Shown here piece after piece: positions 43,387 through 52,254 of a stretch of DNA of 64,000 nucleotides (its first letter is position 1; each line of letters begins with the position of its first letter). Source of the stretch: Prochlorococcus sp. AG-388-A04 (GTDB lineage Bacteria; Cyanobacteriota; Cyanobacteriia; PCC-6307; Cyanobiaceae); contig QCGL01000002.1 in the NCBI GenBank assembly GCA_003279935.1, forward strand, positions 92,224 to 156,223, in the 5' to 3' direction. Position numbers and translations under genes: made by a program. The notes under the pieces are model-generated. The model was not told where the DNA came from. It saw only the letters and a program-made list of their open reading frames with translations, and searched no databases.

Positions 43387-44267
43387 TATTTAATTTTAAT
43401 AAGACAATTATTTAAGCCTGCTTTGTAGTTTTTATATATAAGCTTATATCCTAATTTTTCACATAATAATTTATTTGAAACTCTTCTATTTTCTTTCCAA
43501 AATGATTGGGCTATTGGCGATAAATCTTTTTTAGCTTCTTCAAATGATATTTTTTTTGGCATTTCTAATCCAAGTAATTGGTAGCCATATCTTATAACTT
43601 CAATTTGTGAGCAAGGTTCGTCATCTGCGATATTAATTATTTGATGAAAATCTAAATTATTTTTATTTTGTATTAAATAAATAATCGCATTTGCAATATC
43701 AGCCACATGAATTCTTGAGAAGACTTGATTTTCTTTATCTATCAATTTGATTTTTTTTGTTTTAATAGCCTCTAAAGTTGATCTCCCTGGACCATAAATA
43801 CCGGGTAATCTGAAAATTTGAATTGGCAAATTTGAATTAATCCATTCTCTCTCACAATTTAATCTCCTTTGACTTCTTTCTTGAAAAGGTTTGGGTTGAT
43901 CTTTTTCACAAACCCAATCCCCATAGGTGTTGCCATAAACACCAGTAGTAGAAAGATAACCAACCCATGTTAAAGATAAATTTTTAATTTTATTTTTAAG
44001 CTTCTTTAGTACAGGGTCGTTACCATTTTTATCTGGAGGTATACAACTAAGAATATGAGTCACTCCATCAAAGATTGAATCTTCAGGTATTGAATTATCT
44101 TCGCTATTAAAAATAAAACTATTTGGCTCATTACTTATAGATCTAGAACTTGCTAATGCTATGCAGCCTAGTTTTCTGATTGATTGTGCAAAATAGTTTC
44201 CGCTGAAACCTCCTCCAAAGATTAGGAATTTACTTTTAGCTGTAATTGGACTTGATAAATTGGTCAT
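43386..44267 (-). CDS. NAD(P)-dependent epimerase/dehydratase-like protein
   Basis: FLIFGGGFSGNYFAQSIRKLG Rossmann motif, STTGVYGNTYGDWV, RLPGIYGPGRSTLEAI. Confidence 0.88.
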   Translation of the reverse strand: MTNLSSPITAKSKFLIFGGGFSGNYFAQSIRKLGCIALASSRSISNEPNSFIFNSEDNSIPEDSIFDGVTHILSCIPPDKNGNDPVLKKLKNKIKNLSLTWVGYLSTTGVYGNTYGDWVCEKDQPKPFQERSQRRLNCEREWINSNLPIQIFRLPGIYGPGRSTLEAIKTKKIKLIDKENQVFSRIHVADIANAIIYLIQNKNNLDFHQIINIADDEPCSQIEVIRYGYQLLGLEMPKKISFEEAKKDLSPIAQSFWKENRRVSNKLLCEKLGYKLIYKNYKAGLNNCLIKIK

Positions 44268-44305
44268 TAAGTATTATATATAGTACATATGTATTATTAA
44301 AGAAA

Positions 44306-44542
44306 ATGCAGTCTTTAATCCAGCCTGAAGTAAAACTAAAGATAGTTGGTTTTGATAATTCCAATTCTCAAGTTATAGAAAAATCAAATAATTCAAAATC
44401 TGGTTTAGATTTTAAATTCTATCAAAAATTATTTGTAATACTTTTAGTATCGTGTACATTTTTAATATTTCCTGAATCTCCACAAGATTCAGAAGTTTTA
44501 TGCAAAAAATATCATTCTACCAAAGCTTGTATGGTCTGGTAA
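44306..44542 (+). CDS. Hypothetical small protein with one TM segment
   Basis: ATG at 44306 (MQSLIQPEVKLKIVGFDNSN...LFVILLVSCTFLIFPESPQ...); the longer ORF start at 44246 would overlap the divergent epimerase. Confidence 0.6.
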   Translation: MQSLIQPEVKLKIVGFDNSNSQVIEKSNNSKSGLDFKFYQKLFVILLVSCTFLIFPESPQDSEVLCKKYHSTKACMVW

Positions 44543-44947
44543 TTACGCGGCATTATATTCATCATCATCAAACTCGTAATTTTTAATTTTTTTATTCACA
44601 AAGGTAGGATTTGCCCATTGTAATAATCTTAAAGCTAATCTCAGATCACCATCTAACCATGCTCTTATAGCCATTGCTCTTCTAGGATCATAAAATTTTT
44701 GTTTTCTATACCAATACAAAGCATTATCATCTGATTTGTCGCCGTTGCATGATAAGCATGCTGGGACACAATTTTCGGTTGTACTCAATCCTCCTTGGCT
44801 TCTAGGAAGTACATGGTCAATTGACTCTGAAGGTTTTCCGCAATATATACAACTTTTTCCTGTAAATGTATGAATTGATTTTCGCCATTGCCTTAATCTG
44901 AATTTAGGGCATAAATCTTCTAAAAAGACAGCATCATTAATGTGCAT
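44543..44947 (-). CDS. HNH endonuclease family protein
   Basis: CIYCGKPSESIDHVLPRSQGGLSTTENCVPACLSCNGDKSD: canonical HNH with two CxxC pairs. Confidence 0.92.
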   Translation of the reverse strand: MHINDAVFLEDLCPKFRLRQWRKSIHTFTGKSCIYCGKPSESIDHVLPRSQGGLSTTENCVPACLSCNGDKSDDNALYWYRKQKFYDPRRAMAIRAWLDGDLRLALRLLQWANPTFVNKKIKNYEFDDDEYNAA

Positions 44948-45117
44948 TCAGATTATTTAATTTCCTACAATTTTGACCGATTCAATATAAAAGTCAATAG
45001 GTTTTTTATTATTTTTAAGACTATATTTCCTGGATTGAATATATTTTATGTATTTAATTATACCTAATAAGTAATATTTAATTTATAAGCTAAATGTAAT
45101 TAAATATACTTTTAACG

Positions 45118-45543
45118 TTAATAGCTATATCTATCAAAGGCTTCTTTGGAGAAGTCTTCATTTTCACTTTCTTTTTCTTGCAAAAGTTCTTCTTGTTTTC
45201 GCTTCTTTTCTTTTCTATTGTTTTCTAATTGCAGCTTTCTATCAGGATGAAGTTGATCTAAAAATTCAACACAATAAGAAAACTTATCTCTTTCTCTTAC
45301 AACTGTTTCAATAATTTGCCCGGCGGCCTGCTTTGGAGAGGTCTTAAAAATACCCCCTTTTTGTTTCTTAATATAACTGTAAGCTGCTTGCCAACTGCTT
45401 TCATGGTCATTCCCACCATCTCTCATCGTACAAAATATTTCTGCTCCAAAGGAACCTGCAATTGCTTTAGGGGCAAATAATAGTAATGGAAAAAACATTG
45501 TAACTACAGGCAAAATGCATCTTATCTTTTTATTCACTTTCAT
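45118..45543 (-). CDS. Conserved cyanobacterial exported hypothetical protein
   Basis: Signal peptide-like N-terminus (ILPVVTMFFPLLLFAPKAIAGSFG), 141 aa, charged C-terminus. Confidence 0.75.
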   Translation of the reverse strand: MKVNKKIRCILPVVTMFFPLLLFAPKAIAGSFGAEIFCTMRDGGNDHESSWQAAYSYIKKQKGGIFKTSPKQAAGQIIETVVRERDKFSYCVEFLDQLHPDRKLQLENNRKEKKRKQEELLQEKESENEDFSKEAFDRYSY

Positions 45544-45601
45544 TAGTTTTTTGTCTGTCTATATAAAAAGTATCTTTAATTTGGATTATGTCTAGATAAA
45601 T

Positions 45602-46114
45602 TTAAGATTTTATTATTCCAAATAGATTGAGCATTTTTACAACCAATGGCAGAATTAAAAGAACAGTAACTAATCTAACTGCGTGAAGAGTTGCAACTGC
45701 TGCCCCTACTCCATATTCTGTACCAACTAAACTCATACCACTTATCCCTCCTGGAGCAGCACCAAGAATTGTTGTGATTATATCTACATTAAGTAATCTG
45801 CTAGTCCATAAACCAATCGCTAAGCCAGTAATTATTAGTGTAAATGTGATTAAAATTGCAGGTTTCCATAAAGTTTGTAATTCAACTAATGAGTCCCTTG
45901 TTAAGCTTGTTCCAATAACAGTACCAATGCCAATTTCTAATATAGTTCTTGTACCATTTGGCCACGCGGCAGTCTCAACTTTCCCGCTGATACCTAAAAT
46001 ACTTGCACCAATTAAAGCCCCTGCGAGTGGAGCTGCAGGTATGCCTGTTTTTAAAGCTAGTGCTCCAAAAGCTGTGCCTGCAATTAAATAATAAATTAGA
46101 TTTATATTAGACAT
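45602..46114 (-). CDS. AbrB-family (membrane, PF05145-like) protein, single repeat
   Basis: TGIPAAPLAGALIGASILGI...AAPGGISGMSLVGTEYGVGAAVATLHAVRLVTVLLILP matches the membrane AbrB duplication unit. Confidence 0.82.
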   Translation of the reverse strand: MSNINLIYYLIAGTAFGALALKTGIPAAPLAGALIGASILGISGKVETAAWPNGTRTILEIGIGTVIGTSLTRDSLVELQTLWKPAILITFTLIITGLAIGLWTSRLLNVDIITTILGAAPGGISGMSLVGTEYGVGAAVATLHAVRLVTVLLILPLVVKMLNLFGIIKS

Positions 46115-46359
46115 TTAAGAAATTAATTGTTTGGTCATAATATTAGGAATAAATTCAAAGGCTCAGGTATATGTTCAAAATATGTTGTTATTTACTAATT
46201 ACATAGTCCTTTATGAAGTTTAATCGATTTTATCCGCATTAAACAAAAATTAATCAGGCTAAATATTGATCATTAACACTTATTTTTAAAAATTAGCTGA
46301 ATTTTTGCTGCATAATGGGCCTTCGAGTTGGCATAATAATAAGTAAAGCACTATTTCTT

Positions 46360-46557
46360 ATGGCTTCACAAATTTCTTATAGAGGTAATAAAAACCCAAT
46401 CAAAAAGAAGTTATCCTTTTTTGAAGGTGGACATCAACTCGAAAAATTAGAATTCGCTCTTGCCGTAGCTCAAACTAAGGGTGACGAACAAAAATCGTTA
46501 GTATTAATGAAAAAAATTGTTGAATTAGGTGGAAATGTTGAAGAACCTGGTACTTAG
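46360..46557 (+). CDS. Conserved hypothetical small protein
   Basis: MASQISYRGNKNPIKKKLSFFEGGHQLEKLEFALAVAQTKGDEQKSLVLMKKIVELGGNVEEPGT; ATG at 46360 more plausible than 46315. Confidence 0.7.
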   Translation: MASQISYRGNKNPIKKKLSFFEGGHQLEKLEFALAVAQTKGDEQKSLVLMKKIVELGGNVEEPGT

Positions 46558-46567
46558 GTTACCTTGC

Positions 46568-47722
46568 TTATAAATGGCAGGATGCAATTTTCAAGGCCTT
46601 TCCTGCTGTATCCGTAGAAATTATATTTTGTTCGACTAATGCATTGCCAATAGCTGCTATCGCTGTAATTATATCTCTATCGTTTATGTAACCTAAATGA
46701 CCAACTCTAAATATTTTTCCTTTTAAATGATCTTGTCCTCCAGCTAGTAAAATATCATATTTATTTTTTATATTCTTTCTAAACTGTTCTGCATCTATAT
46801 CTTCGATTTGAATTGCAGTAACAGCAGGACTTAAATGGTTTTCATCAGCAAATAATTGAAGGTTAAGTGTTTTTGCAGCTTCACTGACTGCGAGTTTATG
46901 TCTTTCATGTCTTTTAAAAATTTTATCTAGTCCTTCATCTTTCATCATTTTTAATGATTCATCTAACGCAAAAACTAAATTTACTGCTGGTGTATAGGGA
47001 TTGCTATTACTTAAAAGACTTTTTTTATATGATTTTAAATTTAAATAGAATTTAGGTAAATTAGATTTTTCTGAAGCTTGCCAAGCTTTCTCGCTCATTG
47101 AAACAAAGCTTAAACCTGGTGGTATCATATATCCTTTTTGAGATCCTGAAGCAACAACATCTAGTTCCCAATCATCTACCGGTACATTACAAGCTCCAAT
47201 ACTTGTTACGCAGTCAATGATTGATAACGCTTTTTTATGATTACGTATATGAGAACTTATTGTTTTTAAATCATTAATAACTCCAGTTGATGTTTCTGAA
47301 TGTGTAAGGATTACTGCTTTTATTTCTTTTTTATCATCCTTTTCTAAAATTGCTTTAAAATTTTCCGGATCAAGTGGTTTCCCCCATTCTGCCTCAATTT
47401 TAATCACTTCGAGTCCGAATTCTTCTGCAACTTTTACCCATCTTTGACCAAACTTTCCATTTTCACCACAAATAACTTTGTCGCCTTTGCTTAAGGTACT
47501 AATCATTCCTGCTTCCATGGCAGCTGTTCCACTACCTGTAATCGTTAAAACATCATTGTTTGTTTGATGTAGCCATTGTAGATTTTTAGTCGTGATTTCC
47601 ATAAGGTCTTGAAAATCTTTACTTCTATGTCCTATGGGATGCCTTCCAAGTGCTTGTAAAACTTTTTCTGGAACTGGCGTGGGACCAGGTATCATCAATG
47701 ATAATTTTTGTTGTATGGCCAC
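46568..47722 (-). CDS. Class V aminotransferase (alanine/serine-glyoxylate aminotransferase-like)
   Basis: MIPGPTPVPEKVLQALGRHPIGHRSKDF, HSETSTGVIND, VVASGSQKGYMIPPGLSF PLP-lysine motif. Confidence 0.93.
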   Translation of the reverse strand: MAIQQKLSLMIPGPTPVPEKVLQALGRHPIGHRSKDFQDLMEITTKNLQWLHQTNNDVLTITGSGTAAMEAGMISTLSKGDKVICGENGKFGQRWVKVAEEFGLEVIKIEAEWGKPLDPENFKAILEKDDKKEIKAVILTHSETSTGVINDLKTISSHIRNHKKALSIIDCVTSIGACNVPVDDWELDVVASGSQKGYMIPPGLSFVSMSEKAWQASEKSNLPKFYLNLKSYKKSLLSNSNPYTPAVNLVFALDESLKMMKDEGLDKIFKRHERHKLAVSEAAKTLNLQLFADENHLSPAVTAIQIEDIDAEQFRKNIKNKYDILLAGGQDHLKGKIFRVGHLGYINDRDIITAIAAIGNALVEQNIISTDTAGKALKIASCHL

Positions 47723-47782
47723 TTTTTAATTAATAGGTCATTCTAAGATTAGTAGTCATAAAATATTTTTCAATTACTTGAT

Positions 47783-48901
47783 TTGAAAAAAGGATTTTCT
47801 TTACCTTTATGGGTAACTGGAGCTGCTAAGTCAGCAGTAAAAAAATTAATAGGATTACCATTTGAAGATTATGAATTAATTAAAATTCCAAAAGATAAAA
47901 ATTTAATAAAAATCAAGGTTCATTCTTCTGGGCTAATTAATGAAGAGTCTCATGCCCTTGGAATTTCTTTTGTAGATTCTGGATTAGATCTTGACTTAAC
48001 ACAAAACTTAGAGATATGGACAATCGCCTCTTTAGAAAAAACTTATAAGACAAGTAATAAACGATTAGATGGAATCAATATTATTCCTGGTTACGGAGTT
48101 GGTATCGATCAAAAGACCTCTAAGATCTGCATTTCTAATTTTGCTAAAGAAGTATTAGTTGAAAATTTATTAGATCTTATTCCAGAAGGATACAAACTGA
48201 ATTTAGAGATTATATTTCCAAATGGAAAATTTTTGGCCGAGAGAACTAGTAATAAATCATTTGGAATTGTAGAAGGCCTGTCAATTATAGGTACTAGTGC
48301 CGAAACTTTTGTAAGTGCTTCACCTGATCAATTAAAAAATGCAAAAGCTCAGCTAAAACAAATTATTGCTAATGAAGTTTCTGACAAAATAATTTTTGTT
48401 ATTGGTGAAAATGGATTAAATTTAGCAAAAAGTTCTAACGTAAAATTTCCTATTATTAAAGTAGGTAATTGGATAGGACCATTATTAGTTGATGCTGCAA
48501 TACAAAAGATTAAAACAGTAATTCTTTTTGGTTATCATGGCAAATTAATTAAATTAGCTGGAGGAATTTTTCATACTCATAATCATTTAGCAGATGCAAG
48601 AATTGAAATTCTTGTTTATTTAGCCGTAAAAGAAGAAGTTCCACTAGAAATAATTCAAAAATTATCGCAATCAAATACGGTTGAAGATGCTTTGGTAGTT
48701 CTTGAAAGTTTTAGTCTTTGTATGGCTGACAAACTATGGAATAAATTATCAGATACTATTGAAAAGCGCTCTACAGAATATATAAATCGATATATAAAAA
48801 CAGATATGAAAGTTGGCGCAATCATCTTTGATAGAAATAGAAAAATTCGTTGGTCAGGTAACAATAGTAATGACTATATTTCTGCTTTTAAAGGTTTCTA
48901 A
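47783..48901 (+). CDS. cbiD: Cobalt-precorrin-5B C1-methyltransferase
   Basis: WVTGAAKSAVKKLIG..., IIPGYGVGIDQ, LFGYHGKLIKLAGGIFHTHNHLADARIEIL. Confidence 0.93.
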   Translation: MKKGFSLPLWVTGAAKSAVKKLIGLPFEDYELIKIPKDKNLIKIKVHSSGLINEESHALGISFVDSGLDLDLTQNLEIWTIASLEKTYKTSNKRLDGINIIPGYGVGIDQKTSKICISNFAKEVLVENLLDLIPEGYKLNLEIIFPNGKFLAERTSNKSFGIVEGLSIIGTSAETFVSASPDQLKNAKAQLKQIIANEVSDKIIFVIGENGLNLAKSSNVKFPIIKVGNWIGPLLVDAAIQKIKTVILFGYHGKLIKLAGGIFHTHNHLADARIEILVYLAVKEEVPLEIIQKLSQSNTVEDALVVLESFSLCMADKLWNKLSDTIEKRSTEYINRYIKTDMKVGAIIFDRNRKIRWSGNNSNDYISAFKGF

Positions 48902-48949
48902 TTTTAAGTGGGTTATGTTTTTGTAAATAAATTGAGGTAACTTTTAGAC

Positions 48950-50536
48950 ATGAGTAAAAAATTACTAAAAAAAGAGAGAGATCCCTCAATATTAATTCTA
49001 GATTTTGGATCTCAATATTCTGAATTAATTGCAAGGAGAATAAGAGAAGCAGATGTATTTTCTCTTGTAGTTAGTAACTTTACCTCTGTCAAGGAGATTC
49101 AGGATATTAATCCAAAAGGGATTATTCTAAGTGGTGGTCCAAGTTCTGTTTATGAAGATAATGCACCTAAATGTGATGCAAAGATTTTTGATTTAGGTAT
49201 TCCAATTTTGGGTATATGTTACGGAATGCAATTAATGGTTAAAGAATTAGGAGGTGAAGTAACCCCAGCAATTAATAAAGCTGAATATGGCAGAGCACCA
49301 ATAAATATTGATTGCGAAAGTGATTTGCTATCTAATGTCCAAGACAAATCGATTATGTGGATGAGTCATGGAGATTCTATAAATAACTTGCCTGAAGGAT
49401 TTATTAAAATTTCGCATACAGAAAATACTCTGCATGCTGCAATATCAAACAAACAAAAGAAATTATTTGGTGTTCAATTTCATCCTGAAGTTATTCATTC
49501 AGAATTCGGAATGACGGTAATTAAAAACTTTGTTTATTCTATTTCCAAATGTAAAGCCGATTGGACTACTGAAACTTTTTTAGAGGAAACAATTCCAAGA
49601 ATTAAGCAACAAGTAGGTGATAAGAAAGTTTTACTTGCTTTGTCTGGCGGTGTAGATTCATCAACCCTCGCTTTTCTTCTCAATAAAGCTATTGGTAAAC
49701 AGCTTACTTGTATGTTTATTGATCAAGGCTTTATGAGAAAAGGTGAACCTGAATTTTTAATGGAATTTTTTGATAAAAAATTTCATATAAAAGTTGAATA
49801 TATTAACGCTAGGGAAAGATTTATTAATAAGTTAGATGGAATAACTGACCCAGAAGAAAAACGTAAGATTATTGGTAGAGAATTTATTAGAGTTTTTGAA
49901 GAGGAGAGTAATAGATTAGGTCCTTTTGAATATTTGGCTCAAGGTACTCTTTACCCAGATGTTATTGAGAGTGCTGGAACGAATTTAGATCCTAAGACTG
50001 GTGAACGAATCGCAGTTAAAATAAAAAGTCATCATAACGTAGGCGGTTTGCCAAAAGATTTACAATTTAAATTAGTTGAACCATTAAGAAAACTTTTTAA
50101 AGATGAAGTAAGAAAGGTTGGGGGTGCTTTAGGATTGCCAGATGAAATTATAAAAAGACATCCATTTCCTGGCCCTGGTTTAGCAATAAGAATTTTGGGT
50201 GAAGTTTCTCATGACAAACTAAATTGTTTGAGAGATGCAGACTGGATAGTGAGAGATGAAATAAAAAAAGCAGGTCTTTATAATGAAATTTGGCAAGCAT
50301 TTGCAGTCCTTTTACCTGTCAAGACTGTCGGGGTAATGGGAGATAAACGCACTTATGCTTGGCCAATAGTTTTACGATGTGTATCAAGCGAAGATGGTAT
50401 GACGGCTGATTGGTCGAGAGTTCCTTATGAAATCTTAGAGAGAATTTCTAATAGAATCGTTAATGAAGTAGAGCAGGTTAATAGAGTTGTTTTCGATATT
50501 ACTAGTAAGCCTCCAGGAACAATTGAGTGGGAATAA
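48950..50536 (+). CDS. guaA: GMP synthase (glutamine-hydrolysing)
   Basis: [70 protein letters not shown]-terminus. Confidence 0.99.
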   Translation: MSKKLLKKERDPSILILDFGSQYSELIARRIREADVFSLVVSNFTSVKEIQDINPKGIILSGGPSSVYEDNAPKCDAKIFDLGIPILGICYGMQLMVKELGGEVTPAINKAEYGRAPINIDCESDLLSNVQDKSIMWMSHGDSINNLPEGFIKISHTENTLHAAISNKQKKLFGVQFHPEVIHSEFGMTVIKNFVYSISKCKADWTTETFLEETIPRIKQQVGDKKVLLALSGGVDSSTLAFLLNKAIGKQLTCMFIDQGFMRKGEPEFLMEFFDKKFHIKVEYINARERFINKLDGITDPEEKRKIIGREFIRVFEEESNRLGPFEYLAQGTLYPDVIESAGTNLDPKTGERIAVKIKSHHNVGGLPKDLQFKLVEPLRKLFKDEVRKVGGALGLPDEIIKRHPFPGPGLAIRILGEVSHDKLNCLRDADWIVRDEIKKAGLYNEIWQAFAVLLPVKTVGVMGDKRTYAWPIVLRCVSSEDGMTADWSRVPYEILERISNRIVNEVEQVNRVVFDITSKPPGTIEWE

Positions 50537-50581
50537 CAAAATACTTTAATTTTTTATCTTTAACTTTTTTACAAAATTATT

Positions 50582-51301
50582 ATGGATGAAACTATTAAAT
50601 TAAGTAGATCGACTGTTGAAAAATATCTAAATTGTCCTAGATGTTGCGTTCTTGATAAAAAGCATAAAATAAAACCTCCATCATTACCATTTACTTTAAA
50701 TATTGCTGTAGATAATTTATGTAAAAATGAGTTTGATTATTATCGTGATAGACAGGAATCTCATCCTTTATTTATTGAGCATAATATCGATGCTATACCT
50801 TTTAAACATAAAGATATAGATACTTGGAGAAGCAATTTTAAAGGAATAAGATATAAATCTACTGAACATAATTATGATTTTGGTGGTGCGGTGGATGATG
50901 TCTGGCAAAAAAAGAATGGAGAGTTAATTATCGTTGATGTAAAAGCAACATCAAGAAATAATTTTGATTGGTTTGAAACTTTTAACAAGTATGACTATGC
51001 AAAAGCATATAAAAGACAATTAGAAATGTATCAGTGGTTATTTAGAAAAAATGGTTTCAAAGTTGCAGATGAAGCCTATCTTCTTTATTTTAATGGGAAA
51101 AAGAATGAGAAATTTTTTAATAATCAGTTAAAGTTTGATGTGCATTTTATTAAGTTAGATTGTTCTTCAGCATGGGTAGAAGGCAAAGTTATTGAAACAG
51201 TAAAACTTCTCAGATCAAATTTGTTCCCTTCACCATCTTTTAAATGTGAATATTGTAATTATTTAAAAAAGCGTTGGCAGTTGTCAAAAATTAATTATTG
51301 A
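50582..51301 (+). CDS. PD-(D/E)XK nuclease superfamily protein, Cas4/RecB-like
   Basis: LSRSTVEKYLNCPRCCVLDKK, GGAVDDVW, ELIIVDVKAT, QLEMYQWLF, C-terminal CEYCNYLKKR. Confidence 0.82.
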   Translation: MDETIKLSRSTVEKYLNCPRCCVLDKKHKIKPPSLPFTLNIAVDNLCKNEFDYYRDRQESHPLFIEHNIDAIPFKHKDIDTWRSNFKGIRYKSTEHNYDFGGAVDDVWQKKNGELIIVDVKATSRNNFDWFETFNKYDYAKAYKRQLEMYQWLFRKNGFKVADEAYLLYFNGKKNEKFFNNQLKFDVHFIKLDCSSAWVEGKVIETVKLLRSNLFPSPSFKCEYCNYLKKRWQLSKINY

Positions 51302-51377
51302 TTTTGAAAAAATAATATTATTGGATAATTCTGGAAAAATTTTTAAATAAAGTTAGTCTTTAAGTAGACAATAAATT

Positions 51378-51992
51378 TTGATTTTGGTTAAACCGAAAAG
51401 TTCTGATAATAAAATTAGCAATCATTTACAACAAGATGTTGTCAAAATTGCAGGCAAAACAATTTTTATTAATCCATTTTTGTATTGGAGAAGGTTTGAT
51501 GAAAATACCAATAGATGGTTAAGAGAACCAGGACAAATGTCAGAAGAGCAAATCCAGCCAAACAGAAATCGTTTTTATCCTGAAATTGATTGGGGTGATT
51601 TAAGTCATGATCAAAAGATCATAAAAGATGCAAGTGTAGAAATGTTTCTGAAGACTTTGGAGCTTATAAGCACGTTTCACCCTCAGCTTAACTCTGGACA
51701 ACTATTAGAAGTTGAGAGGAAAATGGCAATTACAAAAAAGCTACCTTTTGAAAAGTGGGTAACAAAGTCTTTTGCTAAAAAAGCTAGAGCTGAAGAAAAT
51801 GAGAAACGGAAATTTCAAAGAGATAGATTTATCAGAAGTTGGAAGGAATGGCTAAGCCTTGAAAATACTCAACAAGCTTTACTACCTATAATTGTCGTTG
51901 TATTTGTCTCAGCATTTATTGGTTGGTCTTCAGGTGTTTCAAAAAACAGTTGTAATCCTTATTTTGAACAAAATTTAGATCAGTCAATATAA
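51378..51992 (+). CDS. Conserved hypothetical protein with C-terminal TM segment
   Basis: 204-aa ORF; TQQALLPIIVVVFVSAFIGWSSGVS hydrophobic segment near C-terminus. Confidence 0.75.
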   Translation: MILVKPKSSDNKISNHLQQDVVKIAGKTIFINPFLYWRRFDENTNRWLREPGQMSEEQIQPNRNRFYPEIDWGDLSHDQKIIKDASVEMFLKTLELISTFHPQLNSGQLLEVERKMAITKKLPFEKWVTKSFAKKARAEENEKRKFQRDRFIRSWKEWLSLENTQQALLPIIVVVFVSAFIGWSSGVSKNSCNPYFEQNLDQSI

Positions 51993-52097
51993 ACCGTTTT
52001 ATTAAACAGAATTTAATATTATTTTGATAATTTGTGATTTATTATTTGGGGTAATATAAAAGAAGTTTAGTTTTTAATTTAACTTATTATTAGATTT

Positions 52098-52250
52098 ATG
52101 GATAACAAAGAGCAAGAAAAAGATATATCAAGTTTAGAATTTGATAAAGCTAAGATTCGAAATGATTATAAAGTTTTAGTTCAAAAACTAAAAAATATAA
52201 AAGAGATTATTACTTTGTTAGAAAACAAGTTTTTAAAGAAAGAGATGTAA
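52098..52250 (+). CDS. Small uncharacterised ORF, 50 aa
   Basis: ATG at 52098: MDNKEQEKDISSLEFDKAKIRNDYKVLVQKLKNIKEIITLLENKFLKKEM; ends 4 nt before the next CDS; below the ORF-track cutoff. Confidence 0.55.
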   Translation: MDNKEQEKDISSLEFDKAKIRNDYKVLVQKLKNIKEIITLLENKFLKKEM

Positions 52251-52254
52251 ATTT

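Noticed and set aside
45774-46091. 105-aa + ORF
   Set aside because: Antisense to the AbrB-like membrane gene; composition is the mirror of its hydrophobic codons.
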